This document shows, one piece after another, positions 7,411 to 16,920 of a stretch of DNA of 64,000 nt (within the stretch, counting starts at the first letter, position 1; every line of letters begins with the position of its first letter). This DNA comes from Desulfurococcus mucosus DSM 2162. GTDB lineage: Archaea > Thermoproteota > Thermoprotei_A > Sulfolobales > Desulfurococcaceae. The DNA lies in NCBI RefSeq assembly GCF_000186365.1, contig NC_014961.1:930001-994000 (forward strand), written 5' to 3'. The notes beneath the pieces are model-generated. The model ran no database searches. It saw nothing but the letters and a program-made list of their open reading frames with translations, and was not told where the DNA came from. Both the position numbers and the translations under genes were made by a program.

Positions 7411-8357
7411 TGCGTCTTGAACCTCTCCTCGAGGCCGACCCTTCCACGTGGATGATACCCAAGGGCCTCCCAGTACCCGTCCCTGTATTCATTCATAAAT
7501 ACTATTCTTGAAAGCCACTTAGCACTCTTCCACCCGTAGAGATGGGGGACGACTAGCCTAGCAGGGTATCCATGCAGTAAATCCAGTGGTCTTCCATCCA
7601 TCTCTAAGGCCACTAATGCATCTCCCCCCGTTAATTCCTCGAAGGGTATTATGGTGGAATATCCGTCAACGCTTTCCACGAACACCCATTTCACGGTTTC
7701 ACCAGGTTTAACCAGCTCAATGATCCTTGATAACGGGACACCCGTGAACTCCACGTTCCTAACACTCCATCCTGTTACACAGTGGAAGTCTCTCCTAACC
7801 GTCTTCACTCCGAGTTCATAGAGGCTGCTGAGGGTCAGCTTTAACGGATTATCTACGAGGCCTGCTACCTCGAGGCTCCACTTTGCGACATCTATGGAGG
7901 GGACGCCGAGTATGTTGTAGACCACCATGCTGGGTATGTATGTCTGCCCAGGGGCGTCGCCTCCCTCGATGTTTTCCCGTCCCAGTTCATTGAAAGGATT
8001 GTATATGTGTGACGCGTTAACAACATCCGTGAGTTTTCGGGGCACCGTGAATAATACGCGTGAAGCCAACCTGCCTCTTGCAACCACCCTCACACCTATG
8101 TATTCCCCGCTCTCCTTGTCCACGATGCACCTAAACCTATATAGCATGTGCGTAGAGCCTATTGCCTCATTCGAGTCGAACACCAGCTCCCGGCACACGA
8201 CGCCTCCGAGAACCCTCCCCGAGTACTCTGATGCGAGTCTCCTTACATCGTCTACGCCGTTGATCGCAATGGGATCTATGGCGCAGTCGACAACTATTTC
8301 AACACCCTTAACCCTTAACCCCTCGCTGGCTGTTGCATAGCACTTCAACCCCTTCAC
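7407..8357 (-). CDS. Sulfite-oxidase-fold molybdopterin oxidoreductase with extra N-terminal domain
   Basis: The 316-residue protein has a C-terminal sulfite oxidase/YedY-type molybdopterin domain from about residue 135. It includes DFHCVTGWS, whose Cys would ligate Mo, and GYSTIIPFEELTGGDALVA and GYPARLVVPHLYGWKSAKW. Residues 1-130 do not resemble the usual partner domains. No signal peptide or TAT motif is seen, so it is probably cytoplasmic. The substrate is unknown. The Mo/W cofactor operon at 19-25 kb would supply it. A TATA element near 8382-8390 suits a nearly leaderless GTG start. Confidence 0.8.
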   Translation of the reverse strand: MKGLKCYATASEGLRVKGVEIVVDCAIDPIAINGVDDVRRLASEYSGRVLGGVVCRELVFDSNEAIGSTHMLYRFRCIVDKESGEYIGVRVVARGRLASRVLFTVPRKLTDVVNASHIYNPFNELGRENIEGGDAPGQTYIPSMVVYNILGVPSIDVAKWSLEVAGLVDNPLKLTLSSLYELGVKTVRRDFHCVTGWSVRNVEFTGVPLSRIIELVKPGETVKWVFVESVDGYSTIIPFEELTGGDALVALEMDGRPLDLLHGYPARLVVPHLYGWKSAKWLSRIVFMNEYRDGYWEALGYHPRGRVGLEERFKTH

Positions 8358-8381
8358 CCGTGGTTTTAAGACGCCTAGTCA

Positions 8382-8397
8382 CTTATATTAATATCAT
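8382..8397. promoter_or_regulatory. Divergent A/T-rich TATA region
   Basis: CTTATATTAATATCAT lies between the molybdoenzyme gene (minus) and the small hypothetical gene (plus). It can be read as a TATA box in both directions: about 26 bp before the minus-strand start region near 8360, and before a plus-strand start near 8412-8415. Confidence 0.45.
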
Positions 8398-8432
8398 GAT
8401 GCAACACCTGCTTCCACCGGGAGGTGAGGCGT

Positions 8433-8801
8433 GTGAGCGATGAGCTACCCGAATCCCTGAGGTTAAAGCTCTACAGGAAGTATGTCTCGGCAATAGCGGG
8501 CAAGAGAGGCGATGACGCCGCCGAGAAAAAGAACGAGGATCCAGAGGGCTTCGTATGGGGTAAGCTCTCAGATGACAAGGCTAGGGAGCTGATGAGTAAG
8601 CTTAAGGCGCTCTACCCTGATGTCTACCGGCCCGTGGTCCAGGAGCTCTACAGGTTATTGAAGGATGGAGTGCTCAAGGAACTCGACGGCTTAACGGTTC
8701 TCAGAATCATAAGGGCTCTCGGCTTGAACATCAGGCCCGAGCTCCGGATAAAGTTCGTGAAGGATGGTAAGGAAGTAGATATAGATGAGTATTTGGAGTA
8801 G
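8433..8801 (+). CDS. Hypothetical protein, conserved-looking
   Basis: The product has 122 residues from GTG 8433. This start is preferred over GTG 8424 because GGGAGGTGA at 8419-8427 is then a well-spaced ribosome-binding site. The N-terminal half is basic (LRLKLYRKYVSAIAGKR). The middle has PEGFVWGKLSDDKARELMSKL and the end a short helical and beta part finishing in VDIDEYLE. No cysteines, membrane spans or known motifs are seen. A nucleic-acid-related small protein is possible but unsupported. Confidence 0.6.
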   Translation: MSDELPESLRLKLYRKYVSAIAGKRGDDAAEKKNEDPEGFVWGKLSDDKARELMSKLKALYPDVYRPVVQELYRLLKDGVLKELDGLTVLRIIRALGLNIRPELRIKFVKDGKEVDIDEYLE

Positions 8802-8843
8802 GGAAAAGAGTCTGGTTTCACTTTAATTTAAAAACCCGGCTTC

Positions 8844-9908
8844 CTACTTGACACCATACATCGTTAACGCTAGCACAGCCATCTTTGTCCACAAGCCGTT
8901 CTCAGCCTGTTCATATATAATGGATTTCTTGGCGTCATCTATCACGTCGTCGTCGGCCTCGTAGCCCCTGAATATCGGTAGGACATGCATTAGTACGCCA
9001 TGCTTGTCCATTAGATCCATGAGGCTTCTCGTGACCTTCCAGTGCTTGTACTTCTCGTAGATCTTCAGCTCCTCATCCTTGAACTTACTGTAGCCGAGTT
9101 TAACTAGCTGCGGCGTCGCCCAGTTCCTCGGGAACACCGCGTGAGCACCTCTAACGGCTTCCTCCAGGTTATCGGTGAACTCTAGTGTTGCACCGTGATC
9201 CTTCGCCAGCTGCTTAGCCTTCTCAACTAACTCTGGATCCAGGTCGAAGCCCGGTGGCCTAGCCACCACGACGTCGACGCCGAACCTGGGGAACAGTATC
9301 ATGTCCTCCTGGACGCTGCACCAACCTCTTATCTCAGGGCTGTACGCCCACATTATAACGTACTTCTTGCCCTGGGTGTTACCGAACCTCTCCCTGAAGG
9401 TGAAGATGTCTGCAAGCCCCTGGGTCGGGTGGAACTTGTCGTCAGCCATGTTTATCACCGGTATATTGGCGGTTTCAGCCATCTCCCTTATGTAGGCGTT
9501 GCCAACACCATAGAGGTAGTCTATGGCTTTATCCAGGATGCGTATGCCTAGTCCATGACCGTATACATCGTACATTGCTGCAACATCCTTCACTGCTTCG
9601 CCTGCCTTCTCCTGTTTACCGAAGGCCATGCGCGTGGTAGTCGCGTCGATGAATGCTGCATGTCCCCCTAGATACACCATTGCAGACTCGAATGCTGCAC
9701 GCGTCCTAGTCGAGGTGGCGAAGAACAGCATGTAGAATACTTTTCTCTCAAGGATCTTCGGTATGGCTTCCACGCCATAGTAGTGCGCTATCTCCTTGAA
9801 CTCCTTGGCCAGTCTTAGAGCAACCTCTAATTCCTCATCGCTCCAGTCCAGGGTTGATATCAAGTCCCTCCCACTGAGCTCTCTCACTAGGTGTCTTAGG
9901 GCGGGCAT
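8844..9908 (-). CDS. Aspartate/ornithine carbamoyltransferase-family protein, atypical
   Basis: This 354-residue protein has the carbamoyl-phosphate loop FFATSTRTRAAFE near residue 63 and HPTQGLADIFTFRE near residue 162. In the ornithine enzyme the C-terminal ornithine-binding loop is normally HCLP; here it reads HVLPIFRGYEADDDV near residue 311, with Val in place of Cys. The second substrate may therefore differ from ornithine. Neighbours give no arginine pathway context. An (AT)n TATA-like tract at 9922-9933 lies upstream of the ATG. Confidence 0.75.
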   Translation of the reverse strand: MPALRHLVRELSGRDLISTLDWSDEELEVALRLAKEFKEIAHYYGVEAIPKILERKVFYMLFFATSTRTRAAFESAMVYLGGHAAFIDATTTRMAFGKQEKAGEAVKDVAAMYDVYGHGLGIRILDKAIDYLYGVGNAYIREMAETANIPVINMADDKFHPTQGLADIFTFRERFGNTQGKKYVIMWAYSPEIRGWCSVQEDMILFPRFGVDVVVARPPGFDLDPELVEKAKQLAKDHGATLEFTDNLEEAVRGAHAVFPRNWATPQLVKLGYSKFKDEELKIYEKYKHWKVTRSLMDLMDKHGVLMHVLPIFRGYEADDDVIDDAKKSIIYEQAENGLWTKMAVLALTMYGVK

Positions 9909-10038
9909 GTAGTGTACCCCCCATATATATATCGATCTACCCTAATATGCCCGGGATAATAAATATTCCCCAGGGGTTCCACGGAATCCTGTTTAAAATG
10001 CCCAGGGACATAAATAGGGTTTTGAAACGGTGTGGGAT

Positions 10039-11658
10039 ATGGATAGGAGGCTTGTCTCAGCCCTAATCCTCATCGTCGCTGCAATCATAAGTATCTCACT
10101 CTACATTACTCTAATGCCGCGTCAAACACAAGCGGCCAGGGTCGTGGTTTACGCGTACAATGACCGGGTGACGGGCATAGATCCAAGCATTGAGGATGAC
10201 ACGGGGCTCGTGGTCTTAGGCCTAGTGTATGAGCCCCTACTCTACTACAACCCGGTGAAGAATGAATTCAAGCCAGCGTTAGCTGTGAACTGGAGTAGTA
10301 ATGAGGATGGGACTGAATGGGTGTTCCATCTAAGGCGGGGCGTTAAATTCCATGATGGGACGCCATTCAACGCGACTGCCGTGAAGATTAGTGTCGAGAG
10401 GGCTAGGGACATCTATAGGGAGACCGGCAGGGGCCTCGGCTACATATGGGATGCCGTGGAGGAGGTTCAGGTGGTAGACGAGTACACTGTGAGATTCAAG
10501 CTCAGTTATCCTCAGAGACTCGACATCATTGCGGCGGCAAGCTATGCAGCATACATTTTCTCCCCTAGTGCACTGGTTAAGAGTGGGGCATCCTCCCCGA
10601 TGGATAGGGCACTGGAGGAATGGTTTAACACGGGTAACGAAGCTGGAACTGGGCCATACATGATCACCTATTACCGCCCCGATTCAGAGATCAGGTTGAG
10701 AAAGTTTAATGAGTGGTGGGGGTGGAGCATAGTAAATAATCCAGACGCACCAGATGAGGTGGTTATACGGATAGTGACTGAGCCGCAGTCACAGTACAAT
10801 GGATTGATAGCTGGTGAAATAGATGTAGCATCAAGCGTTCCAAGAGACAACATAGCTGACCTCGTTAAGAAGGGATTCAAGGTGTTCAACCTGACGACTT
10901 TCCACAACTACATAATGTTCTTCAATGTGAAAAGATACCCAACCAACATAACTGAGTTTAGGAAAGCAATACTCCACATGATCAACCTGGATGAAGCCGT
11001 TGCACTAGCCATGAAGGGTTACGCCGTCAAAGGAAGCGGAGTAGTGCCCCACGGGTTCCCCGGTCACGTGGATGGCCTCTCCTACCGGTATGATAAGGAG
11101 GAGGCTTTGAAATACCTCAATGAATCCGGGGTTAGAACCCCAGTGTCCATCGAGATACTCTACCAAGTTGACTATGAGGAGCTGAAGATATTCGCGGAGT
11201 ACCTGCAGTCAAGGCTCAGGGAGATAGGTGTAAACCTTATCCTGAAGCCGCAGCCCTGGTCCCAGTTGAAGGATACGGCTAAAGGAGTGTGGGAGAACCC
11301 TGAGTCAACGCCACACATAATCATAGCTGACTGGTGGCCAACCATTCCGTCTCCATACGACTACCTCTACTCGATGTTCCACAGCGACTCGAAGGAGTGG
11401 AATTTCGCTGGTTTCGAGGATCCCGAGTTCGACGAGTTAATAGATAGCGCGTTCGAAGTGGAGGGAAGCAACTACACGCATGCCCTCCTCCTCTACAAGG
11501 ATGCACAGGAGAAGCTCTTCAACGAAGCTATTGCAGTAAACCTGTGGGATGAGATCAAGCCCTTTATTTACAGTGGGAGAATCGAAATCCCTGAGGAAGC
11601 CATGAACCCACTCTACATGTATGTCATATCATTCCAGTATGTTAAGGTGAAAACATAG
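10039..11658 (+). CDS. ABC transporter substrate-binding protein, family 5 (peptide/oligosaccharide)
   Basis: The 539-residue, membrane-anchored protein starts at ATG 10039; ATAAATA (10010-10016) is centred 26 bp upstream, favouring a leaderless start over GTG 10030. A hydrophobic signal anchor covers residues 5-27. The family 5 signature WVFHLRRGVKFHDGTPFNA follows at about residue 95. It captures peptides or sugars outside the cell and delivers them to the permease pair encoded next. This is the first gene of a five-gene import operon. Confidence 0.9.
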   Translation: MDRRLVSALILIVAAIISISLYITLMPRQTQAARVVVYAYNDRVTGIDPSIEDDTGLVVLGLVYEPLLYYNPVKNEFKPALAVNWSSNEDGTEWVFHLRRGVKFHDGTPFNATAVKISVERARDIYRETGRGLGYIWDAVEEVQVVDEYTVRFKLSYPQRLDIIAAASYAAYIFSPSALVKSGASSPMDRALEEWFNTGNEAGTGPYMITYYRPDSEIRLRKFNEWWGWSIVNNPDAPDEVVIRIVTEPQSQYNGLIAGEIDVASSVPRDNIADLVKKGFKVFNLTTFHNYIMFFNVKRYPTNITEFRKAILHMINLDEAVALAMKGYAVKGSGVVPHGFPGHVDGLSYRYDKEEALKYLNESGVRTPVSIEILYQVDYEELKIFAEYLQSRLREIGVNLILKPQPWSQLKDTAKGVWENPESTPHIIIADWWPTIPSPYDYLYSMFHSDSKEWNFAGFEDPEFDELIDSAFEVEGSNYTHALLLYKDAQEKLFNEAIAVNLWDEIKPFIYSGRIEIPEEAMNPLYMYVISFQYVKVKT

Positions 11659-11670
11659 TTGCCTGTGAGC

Positions 11671-12687
11671 ATGAACTACCTGGTTAAAAGGGTTTTTGGG
11701 GGAATCCTGATAATTATTGGTGCCATAGTACTCTCGTATCTCGTGATAATCCTCTCACCGGGGGATCCAGCGGTAAAATGGGCTGGGAACCCGAGGGGAC
11801 CCAATGCTCCTTTGGCGATTGAGAAGGCCAGGGAGGAGCTCGGGTTAGATGACCCCTTGTACCTGCAGGTTGCAAGATTCGTACTCAACGTGTTCAAGGG
11901 TGATATAGGTGTCAGCATTGCATACAAGCAACCTGTGTTCCAGCTAATCTACTCAAGGCTCCAGTCGACCCTGGAGCTACTCATAGTGGCATACCTGATG
12001 GCAGTACCCCTAGGGGTCTTCCTCGGTATTTATTCAGCGTTGAGGAGGGGTAGTAGAAGGGACTCCATAATCCAGGCTGCTGGAACCATCCTGGCCAATA
12101 CCCCGACCTTCTGGCTTGCAACCGGGTTCTTCCTTGCGTTCTCAATCTTCGGTGTCTCACTCTACGGCAGGGTTAACACGCGGCTAGCTATCTCAACGGG
12201 GTTCCACCCTGTGACCGGGTTCTACCTAATAGACAGCTTGATACAGGGGAATACAGCGGTCTTCGTGGACGTGTTGCTGAGGATCATACCCCCTGCCCTC
12301 GCGATCTCAGTGTATCCTCTCGGGGTATTGATAAGGTTGACAAGGACGCTCATGGCTGAAGCACTACTAGAGGACTTCATAAGGACGGCTGTTGCATGGG
12401 GTGTTAAGAGGAGCACTATAATATGGAGATATGCGCTGAAAGCATCGATACCCGGTGTGCTCCAGGTGGCAGGCCTCTCCTTCGCATACAGCCTCATAGA
12501 CGCCATGGTGGTTGAGTACACTGTGTTCGGGAGGGAGGGGCTCGGCAGCCTACTCTACGATGCATTAAACTACACGGATTTCAGGCTGGCAACAGGGCTC
12601 ATAATCGTTGTCACAGTCTTCTACCTAGTCGTTAACACGCTGACGGACATTGTGCAGGCACTGGTGGATCCAAGGGTGAAGCTATGA
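11671..12687 (+). CDS. ABC transporter permease, DppB/OppB type
   Basis: The product has about 338 residues from ATG 11671 (MNYLVKRVFGG is the usual start of this family; TTG 11659 is possible). Six membrane spans are expected. The N-terminal region has the typical SPGDPAVKW loop, and the C-terminal coupling motif region includes EALLEDFIRTAVAWGVKRS. It forms the channel with the next gene's product. Its TGA overlaps the next ATG (ATGA). Confidence 0.9.
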   Translation: MNYLVKRVFGGILIIIGAIVLSYLVIILSPGDPAVKWAGNPRGPNAPLAIEKAREELGLDDPLYLQVARFVLNVFKGDIGVSIAYKQPVFQLIYSRLQSTLELLIVAYLMAVPLGVFLGIYSALRRGSRRDSIIQAAGTILANTPTFWLATGFFLAFSIFGVSLYGRVNTRLAISTGFHPVTGFYLIDSLIQGNTAVFVDVLLRIIPPALAISVYPLGVLIRLTRTLMAEALLEDFIRTAVAWGVKRSTIIWRYALKASIPGVLQVAGLSFAYSLIDAMVVEYTVFGREGLGSLLYDALNYTDFRLATGLIIVVTVFYLVVNTLTDIVQALVDPRVKL

Positions 12688-13580
12688 GTGGTACCAGACT
12701 AGACCCAGGGAGCTCCCTCAATGCTCTCAGAAAGCATCTCGGGAAAACCCGTTTCAGAGTAGGCCTCGCACTGGTATTGACCGTTACAGTCATCGCGATT
12801 CTTTCACCGGTGATCGCGCCATACCCGGAGGACGGGCTCGGGTACGTGCCGCCTGATGCCGTGTCGAAAGCCATGCTTCCACCGGGCTTCCCACATGTAT
12901 TCGGAACCGACACCAGGGGAAGAGACCTCTTCTCCAGGGTTGTCTTCGGTGCTGGCTCAGCTGTGGTGGAAATCCTGACGGTGGTTCTCTCAAGCCTAGC
13001 CATAGGTGTCCTAGTAGGGGTTTCCGCTGCATACTATAGGGGGCCGCTGGAACACGTGTTAAACTACCTTGTAGAATTATTCATGAGTATACCTGCAATA
13101 GTGATAGCTCTCGCCGTGAGGTTAGCCACAGGCCCCGGGTTCCATGTAGTTGCAGTCAGCCTTGTGGCAACATGGTGGTCATGGTATGCCAGGGTAACCT
13201 ATGTTTACGCTAGAAGCATCGTAGAGATGGATTACGTAGTCCTCGCAAAGCTAAGCGGGTTAAGCAACCTAAAGATAATCTACAGGCATGTATTGAGGAA
13301 TGCCACTCCCCCCGTCCTAGTGCAAGCTGTTACCGATATGGGAAGCGTCCTCCTCGAAGCCACATCGATAAACTTCATGGGGCTCGGAGTGCCCCTCAAC
13401 TCACCCGAGTGGGGTGTTATAATGCTCGAGGGTCTCCCAGTGATCACGATAGCTCCATGGATAACAATGTTCCCTGGAATACTTCTACTTGCCACAGCAC
13501 TCGGCTTCAGCCTAGTGGGTGACAGCCTCAGGGAGGAGCTGGATCCGAGGATGAGGAGGAGGTGGAGGCTGTGGTTCTAG
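12684..13580 (+). CDS. ABC transporter permease, DppC/OppC type
   Basis: The 298-residue second permease begins with ATG in the ATGA overlap with its partner. The HVFGTDTRGRDLFSRVVFGA stretch near residue 72 is the hallmark DppC motif. The coupling helix region (YVVLAKLSGLSNLKIIYRHV) is near residue 185. About five to six membrane spans follow an N-terminal cytoplasmic tail. The end overlaps the start of the first ATPase gene. Confidence 0.9.
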   Translation: MSGTRLDPGSSLNALRKHLGKTRFRVGLALVLTVTVIAILSPVIAPYPEDGLGYVPPDAVSKAMLPPGFPHVFGTDTRGRDLFSRVVFGAGSAVVEILTVVLSSLAIGVLVGVSAAYYRGPLEHVLNYLVELFMSIPAIVIALAVRLATGPGFHVVAVSLVATWWSWYARVTYVYARSIVEMDYVVLAKLSGLSNLKIIYRHVLRNATPPVLVQAVTDMGSVLLEATSINFMGLGVPLNSPEWGVIMLEGLPVITIAPWITMFPGILLLATALGFSLVGDSLREELDPRMRRRWRLWF

Positions 13581-14524
13581 CGGTTAAGGCAATGAACCTG
13601 TGGATAGGGTACATGGATGAGGGTGAAATCGTTCACTGGGCTGTCAGAGGAATCAGCTTCCAGGTTGACGAAGGGGAAATATACTGCCTGGTCGGAGAGA
13701 GCGGTTGCGGAAAGTCGACGACAGGCAATGCTATAGCTGGAATACTGCCCTCGCACGCTGTGACAAGGGGAGAGCTATACATATATGGTAGGAAGGTTAT
13801 CGACGATGACAGAGTAGACTACAGAGGTGTACGGGGCAGGCTTGTCTCATATATCCCGCAGAACCCGGGAACCAGTCTAAACCCGTATGAAACCGTGGAG
13901 AACCAGTTCTACTACGTACTGAACAGCATCTATGGTTACAGCAGAGAGAAGGCGTTGGAGACTGCCAGGAGATACCTCTCGATGGTTGAACTGGATCCTG
14001 AGAGAGTCCTAGACCACTATCCACACGAGTTGAGTGGGGGAATGCAACAGAGGGTAGCTATAGGGATAGCGTTGGCCACCGGTGCCCGTGTAGTGGTAGC
14101 CGATGAGCCGACCTCATCCCTAGACGCCCACCTCAGGCTTCAATTGATCAAGCTGATAAGGAGGCTGAGGGATGAGCAGGGGCTCTCCGTCATATTGATA
14201 ACGCATGACCTTGTATCCGCTGGAAGGATCTGCGACGTCGTCGGGGTAATGTATGCTGGTAAAATAATCGAAGAGGGAAAAGGGAGTCTCCTTTTAACCG
14301 AGCCCCTGCACCCATATACCCAAATGCTCGTGGATGCTGTACCCATCCTAGGGTTGAAGAAGCCTTTGAAATCTATACCGGGGGAGCCGCCTAGGGCAGG
14401 CGGCGAGATCCGTGAATGCGTCTTCAGGGATAGATGCCCGCAGGCATTCGATAAGTGTGTCACACACCCACCCGAATCATACGTCATGGAGAGGAAGATA
14501 TCTTGCTGGAGGTATACTGGATGA
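13562..14524 (+). CDS. ABC transporter ATPase, DppD/OppD type
   Basis: The 320-residue ATPase starts at GTG 13562, with GTG 13571 also possible. Visible motifs are Walker A GESGCGKSTT, signature LSGGMQQRV, Walker B VVVADEPTSS and the H-loop THD. The C-terminal extension after residue 260 (PIL-GLKKPL-SIPGEPP) carries four cysteines spaced CVFRDRC, C and C, as in the oligopeptide/dipeptide transporter C-terminal domain. It powers uptake with the next gene's product. Confidence 0.92.
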   Translation: MEAVVLAVKAMNLWIGYMDEGEIVHWAVRGISFQVDEGEIYCLVGESGCGKSTTGNAIAGILPSHAVTRGELYIYGRKVIDDDRVDYRGVRGRLVSYIPQNPGTSLNPYETVENQFYYVLNSIYGYSREKALETARRYLSMVELDPERVLDHYPHELSGGMQQRVAIGIALATGARVVVADEPTSSLDAHLRLQLIKLIRRLRDEQGLSVILITHDLVSAGRICDVVGVMYAGKIIEEGKGSLLLTEPLHPYTQMLVDAVPILGLKKPLKSIPGEPPRAGGEIRECVFRDRCPQAFDKCVTHPPESYVMERKISCWRYTG

Positions 14525-15300
14525 CGACGCAAGGAGATATCATTAGGCTGGAAAACATTACAGCAGGCTACCTTGTTGTGAAACGGGGATTGAAGGGATT
14601 GCTCAAGGAGAGAAGGATAGTGTTGAAGAACATAAGTCTAGCCGTGAGGGATGGGGAGAGACTCGCAATAATAGGGGAGAGCGGCTCCGGTAAGACAACG
14701 CTTCTCAAGGTGATCCTAGGGTTGCTCAAGCCCTTCGAGGGCAAGGTGTTCGTGGCAGGCAAGGACATATATGCTTTGAAATGGGGTCAGAGGATCCTGG
14801 TTCTCAGGCAGGTAGGATACGTGCCTCAAGACCCCTATAGGGCTCTGAATCCAAGTATAAGGGTCAAGTCTATACTAGAGGAGCCTCTCGAAGCACTTGG
14901 CATTGGCGACCGGGATGCAAGGGTAAGGGAGGCCCTAAGGCTTGTTCAACTATCCTCGGAAGTCCTCCAAATGTATCCCTCTGAGTTAAGCGGTGGCATG
15001 AGGCAAAGGGTGCTTATAGCTAGGGCAATAATACATGACCCTGAAATACTGATCCTCGATGAACCGACCTCTGCACTCGATGTCTCCATACAGGCCCAAG
15101 TGGTAAACCTGATCAACGATATTCACAGGAAACTAGGTCTGGCCGTCCTCACCGTTACACACGATCTCGGCGTCGCACAATATCTTGCTGACAGGGCGGT
15201 AGTACTCTACAGAGGAGAGATAGTCGAGGAAGGCGACATGGACTCGTTGATCAAGCACCCGAGGAGCGATTACACGAGGATACTGGTGTCAAGCCATTAG
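14521..15300 (+). CDS. ABC transporter ATPase, DppF/OppF type
   Basis: The 259-residue second ATPase starts at ATG 14521, which overlaps the TGA of the previous gene; GGAGGT lies 8 nt upstream. Motifs are Walker A GESGSGKTTL, signature LSGGMRQRV and Walker B ILILDEPTSALD. It lacks the cysteine-bearing C-terminal extension of its partner. It closes the transporter operon, followed by a new promoter for pheS (TTTTTATAG near 15308-15316). Confidence 0.92.
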   Translation: MTTQGDIIRLENITAGYLVVKRGLKGLLKERRIVLKNISLAVRDGERLAIIGESGSGKTTLLKVILGLLKPFEGKVFVAGKDIYALKWGQRILVLRQVGYVPQDPYRALNPSIRVKSILEEPLEALGIGDRDARVREALRLVQLSSEVLQMYPSELSGGMRQRVLIARAIIHDPEILILDEPTSALDVSIQAQVVNLINDIHRKLGLAVLTVTHDLGVAQYLADRAVVLYRGEIVEEGDMDSLIKHPRSDYTRILVSSH

Positions 15301-15361
15301 GCTATTGTTTTTATAGTTGGATCCTGCTATCCAAAGTCCTGTAGGGGCGTGGTGAAGCTGG

Positions 15362-16906
15362 TTGAGTAGCCCGGTGCTTCTACCGCCGCGACAGTACAGG
15401 ATTGTTAAAGCACTCGTCGAGAAGGGGCCACTGGAGCTCGATGTACTGGCACCACTTGTGGGAAGCAGGCCCGAGGATATCATGAGGGATATAGCTGAGT
15501 TAGAGGGGAGAAAGCTTATCAAGGTGATTAAACGAGTCGTAAAGATACCCGTGATGACTAGTGAGGCACAGAAGTATCTTGAACTAGGGATGCCGGAGGA
15601 ACAAGTGTATCCAGCAATAGAGAAGTGCGCGGGGAAGCCGGTCGACGAGTTCATTAGATGCGTGGTGGAGGACACCGGGATACCTGAGGAGACAGCTAGG
15701 ATAGGGCTACAACACCATTTAAGGGCTAAATGCGTGGAGGTGGTTAACGGGTTTATCTCCAAGGGAAACAGGGAAAACTGCGCCCGGCTACTTGAAGAAG
15801 CCTCCAGGATCAGGAGGGATCTCGCAGCACTCAGGGATAAAGCCGCAGCCCCCGAGAGCCTTGACACGTTGAGGAGACGCCGCCTCGTTGAAGTCAGGGA
15901 CAAAGCCGTCATAGTCTTGGAGCCCGAGCCCCAGCTCCGGGAACTCTATGAAAACGGGTTAATTCTGGAGAAGGAAGTGTTAACCGTTGTGAAGCCTTCT
16001 CTAGCCCCGATGCTTGATAGGTACGTGGTTAAAGAGTTCGACCTATCGATTGAGCCACCGACACCGGGGCGGGCGAGGAAGCACCCGTTCATGGAGTTCA
16101 TAGATGATTTAAGGGATGTCCTGGTTGCAATGGGGTTTGAGGAGGTTAAGGGGCCGCATGTAGAAGCCGAGTTCTGGAACTTCGACGCGTTGTTCCAGGC
16201 ACAGGATCACCCAGCAAGGGAGATACATGATACATTCTTCTTGAAGACGTCAATGAAAGCCAGGGTTGACCCAGTGCTCCTTGAGAGAGCGGGGAGAATA
16301 CATGAGGCTGGATGGAGGTATAAGTGGAGTCCTGAACGAGCTCTCAGACTGGTTTTAAGGAGTCAGACTACTGCAGTATCTGCTCGAACAATATATGAGA
16401 GAGGGGAGGGAGAATACAGGGTGTTCACCATAGACAGGAATTTCCGCCCGGAGAACCTTGACGCCAAGCACAGTATGGAGTTCCATCAACTTGACGGCGT
16501 CATCGTTGGAAAAGAAGTGAACTTTAAACACCTCCTCTACTTCTTCAAGGAGCTGTCCGCAGCACTCGGCGTGAAGGAGGTGTGGTTTAAGCCAGGGTAC
16601 TTCCCCTTCACCGAGCCAAGCGTGGAGGGATATATAAAGCACCCTCAGCTCGGTTGGATCGAGGTTTTCCCCGGCGGCGTCTTCAGACCCGAGGTCATGG
16701 AGATACTGGGTGCTCCAGGCGTGAGGGCTATAGCATGGGGCATAGGCGTTGATAGACTCGCTATGACCGTGCTAGGCCTCGACGATATACGTCTACTATT
16801 CACCCGTGACCTCGACAGGCTTGAAAACATAAGGTATGGCGGGATCCCGTTCTTCAAGGAGAAAACCTCCGGGAGAAATATAAGGGTTGTCGAATACCCG
16901 TACTGA
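15362..16906 (+). CDS. pheS: Phenylalanyl-tRNA synthetase alpha subunit
   Basis: The 514-residue archaeal/eukaryotic-type catalytic subunit charges tRNA-Phe with phenylalanine as part of an alpha2-beta2 enzyme. An N-terminal winged-helix region covers about residues 1-90. The class II motif 2 region is FRPENLDAKHSMEFHQLDG near residue 365, and motif 3 is WGIGVDRLAM near residue 460. The start is TTG 15362. The beta subunit gene is not adjacent in this window, unlike in many bacteria. Confidence 0.93.
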   Translation: MSSPVLLPPRQYRIVKALVEKGPLELDVLAPLVGSRPEDIMRDIAELEGRKLIKVIKRVVKIPVMTSEAQKYLELGMPEEQVYPAIEKCAGKPVDEFIRCVVEDTGIPEETARIGLQHHLRAKCVEVVNGFISKGNRENCARLLEEASRIRRDLAALRDKAAAPESLDTLRRRRLVEVRDKAVIVLEPEPQLRELYENGLILEKEVLTVVKPSLAPMLDRYVVKEFDLSIEPPTPGRARKHPFMEFIDDLRDVLVAMGFEEVKGPHVEAEFWNFDALFQAQDHPAREIHDTFFLKTSMKARVDPVLLERAGRIHEAGWRYKWSPERALRLVLRSQTTAVSARTIYERGEGEYRVFTIDRNFRPENLDAKHSMEFHQLDGVIVGKEVNFKHLLYFFKELSAALGVKEVWFKPGYFPFTEPSVEGYIKHPQLGWIEVFPGGVFRPEVMEILGAPGVRAIAWGIGVDRLAMTVLGLDDIRLLFTRDLDRLENIRYGGIPFFKEKTSGRNIRVVEYPY

Positions 16907-16920
16907 GGGCATCACTCCTT

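Noticed and set aside
15289-15912. A 207-residue minus-strand frame over the start of pheS
   Set aside because: It is antisense to a certain gene and has Ser/Thr/Leu-rich composition typical of a shadow frame.
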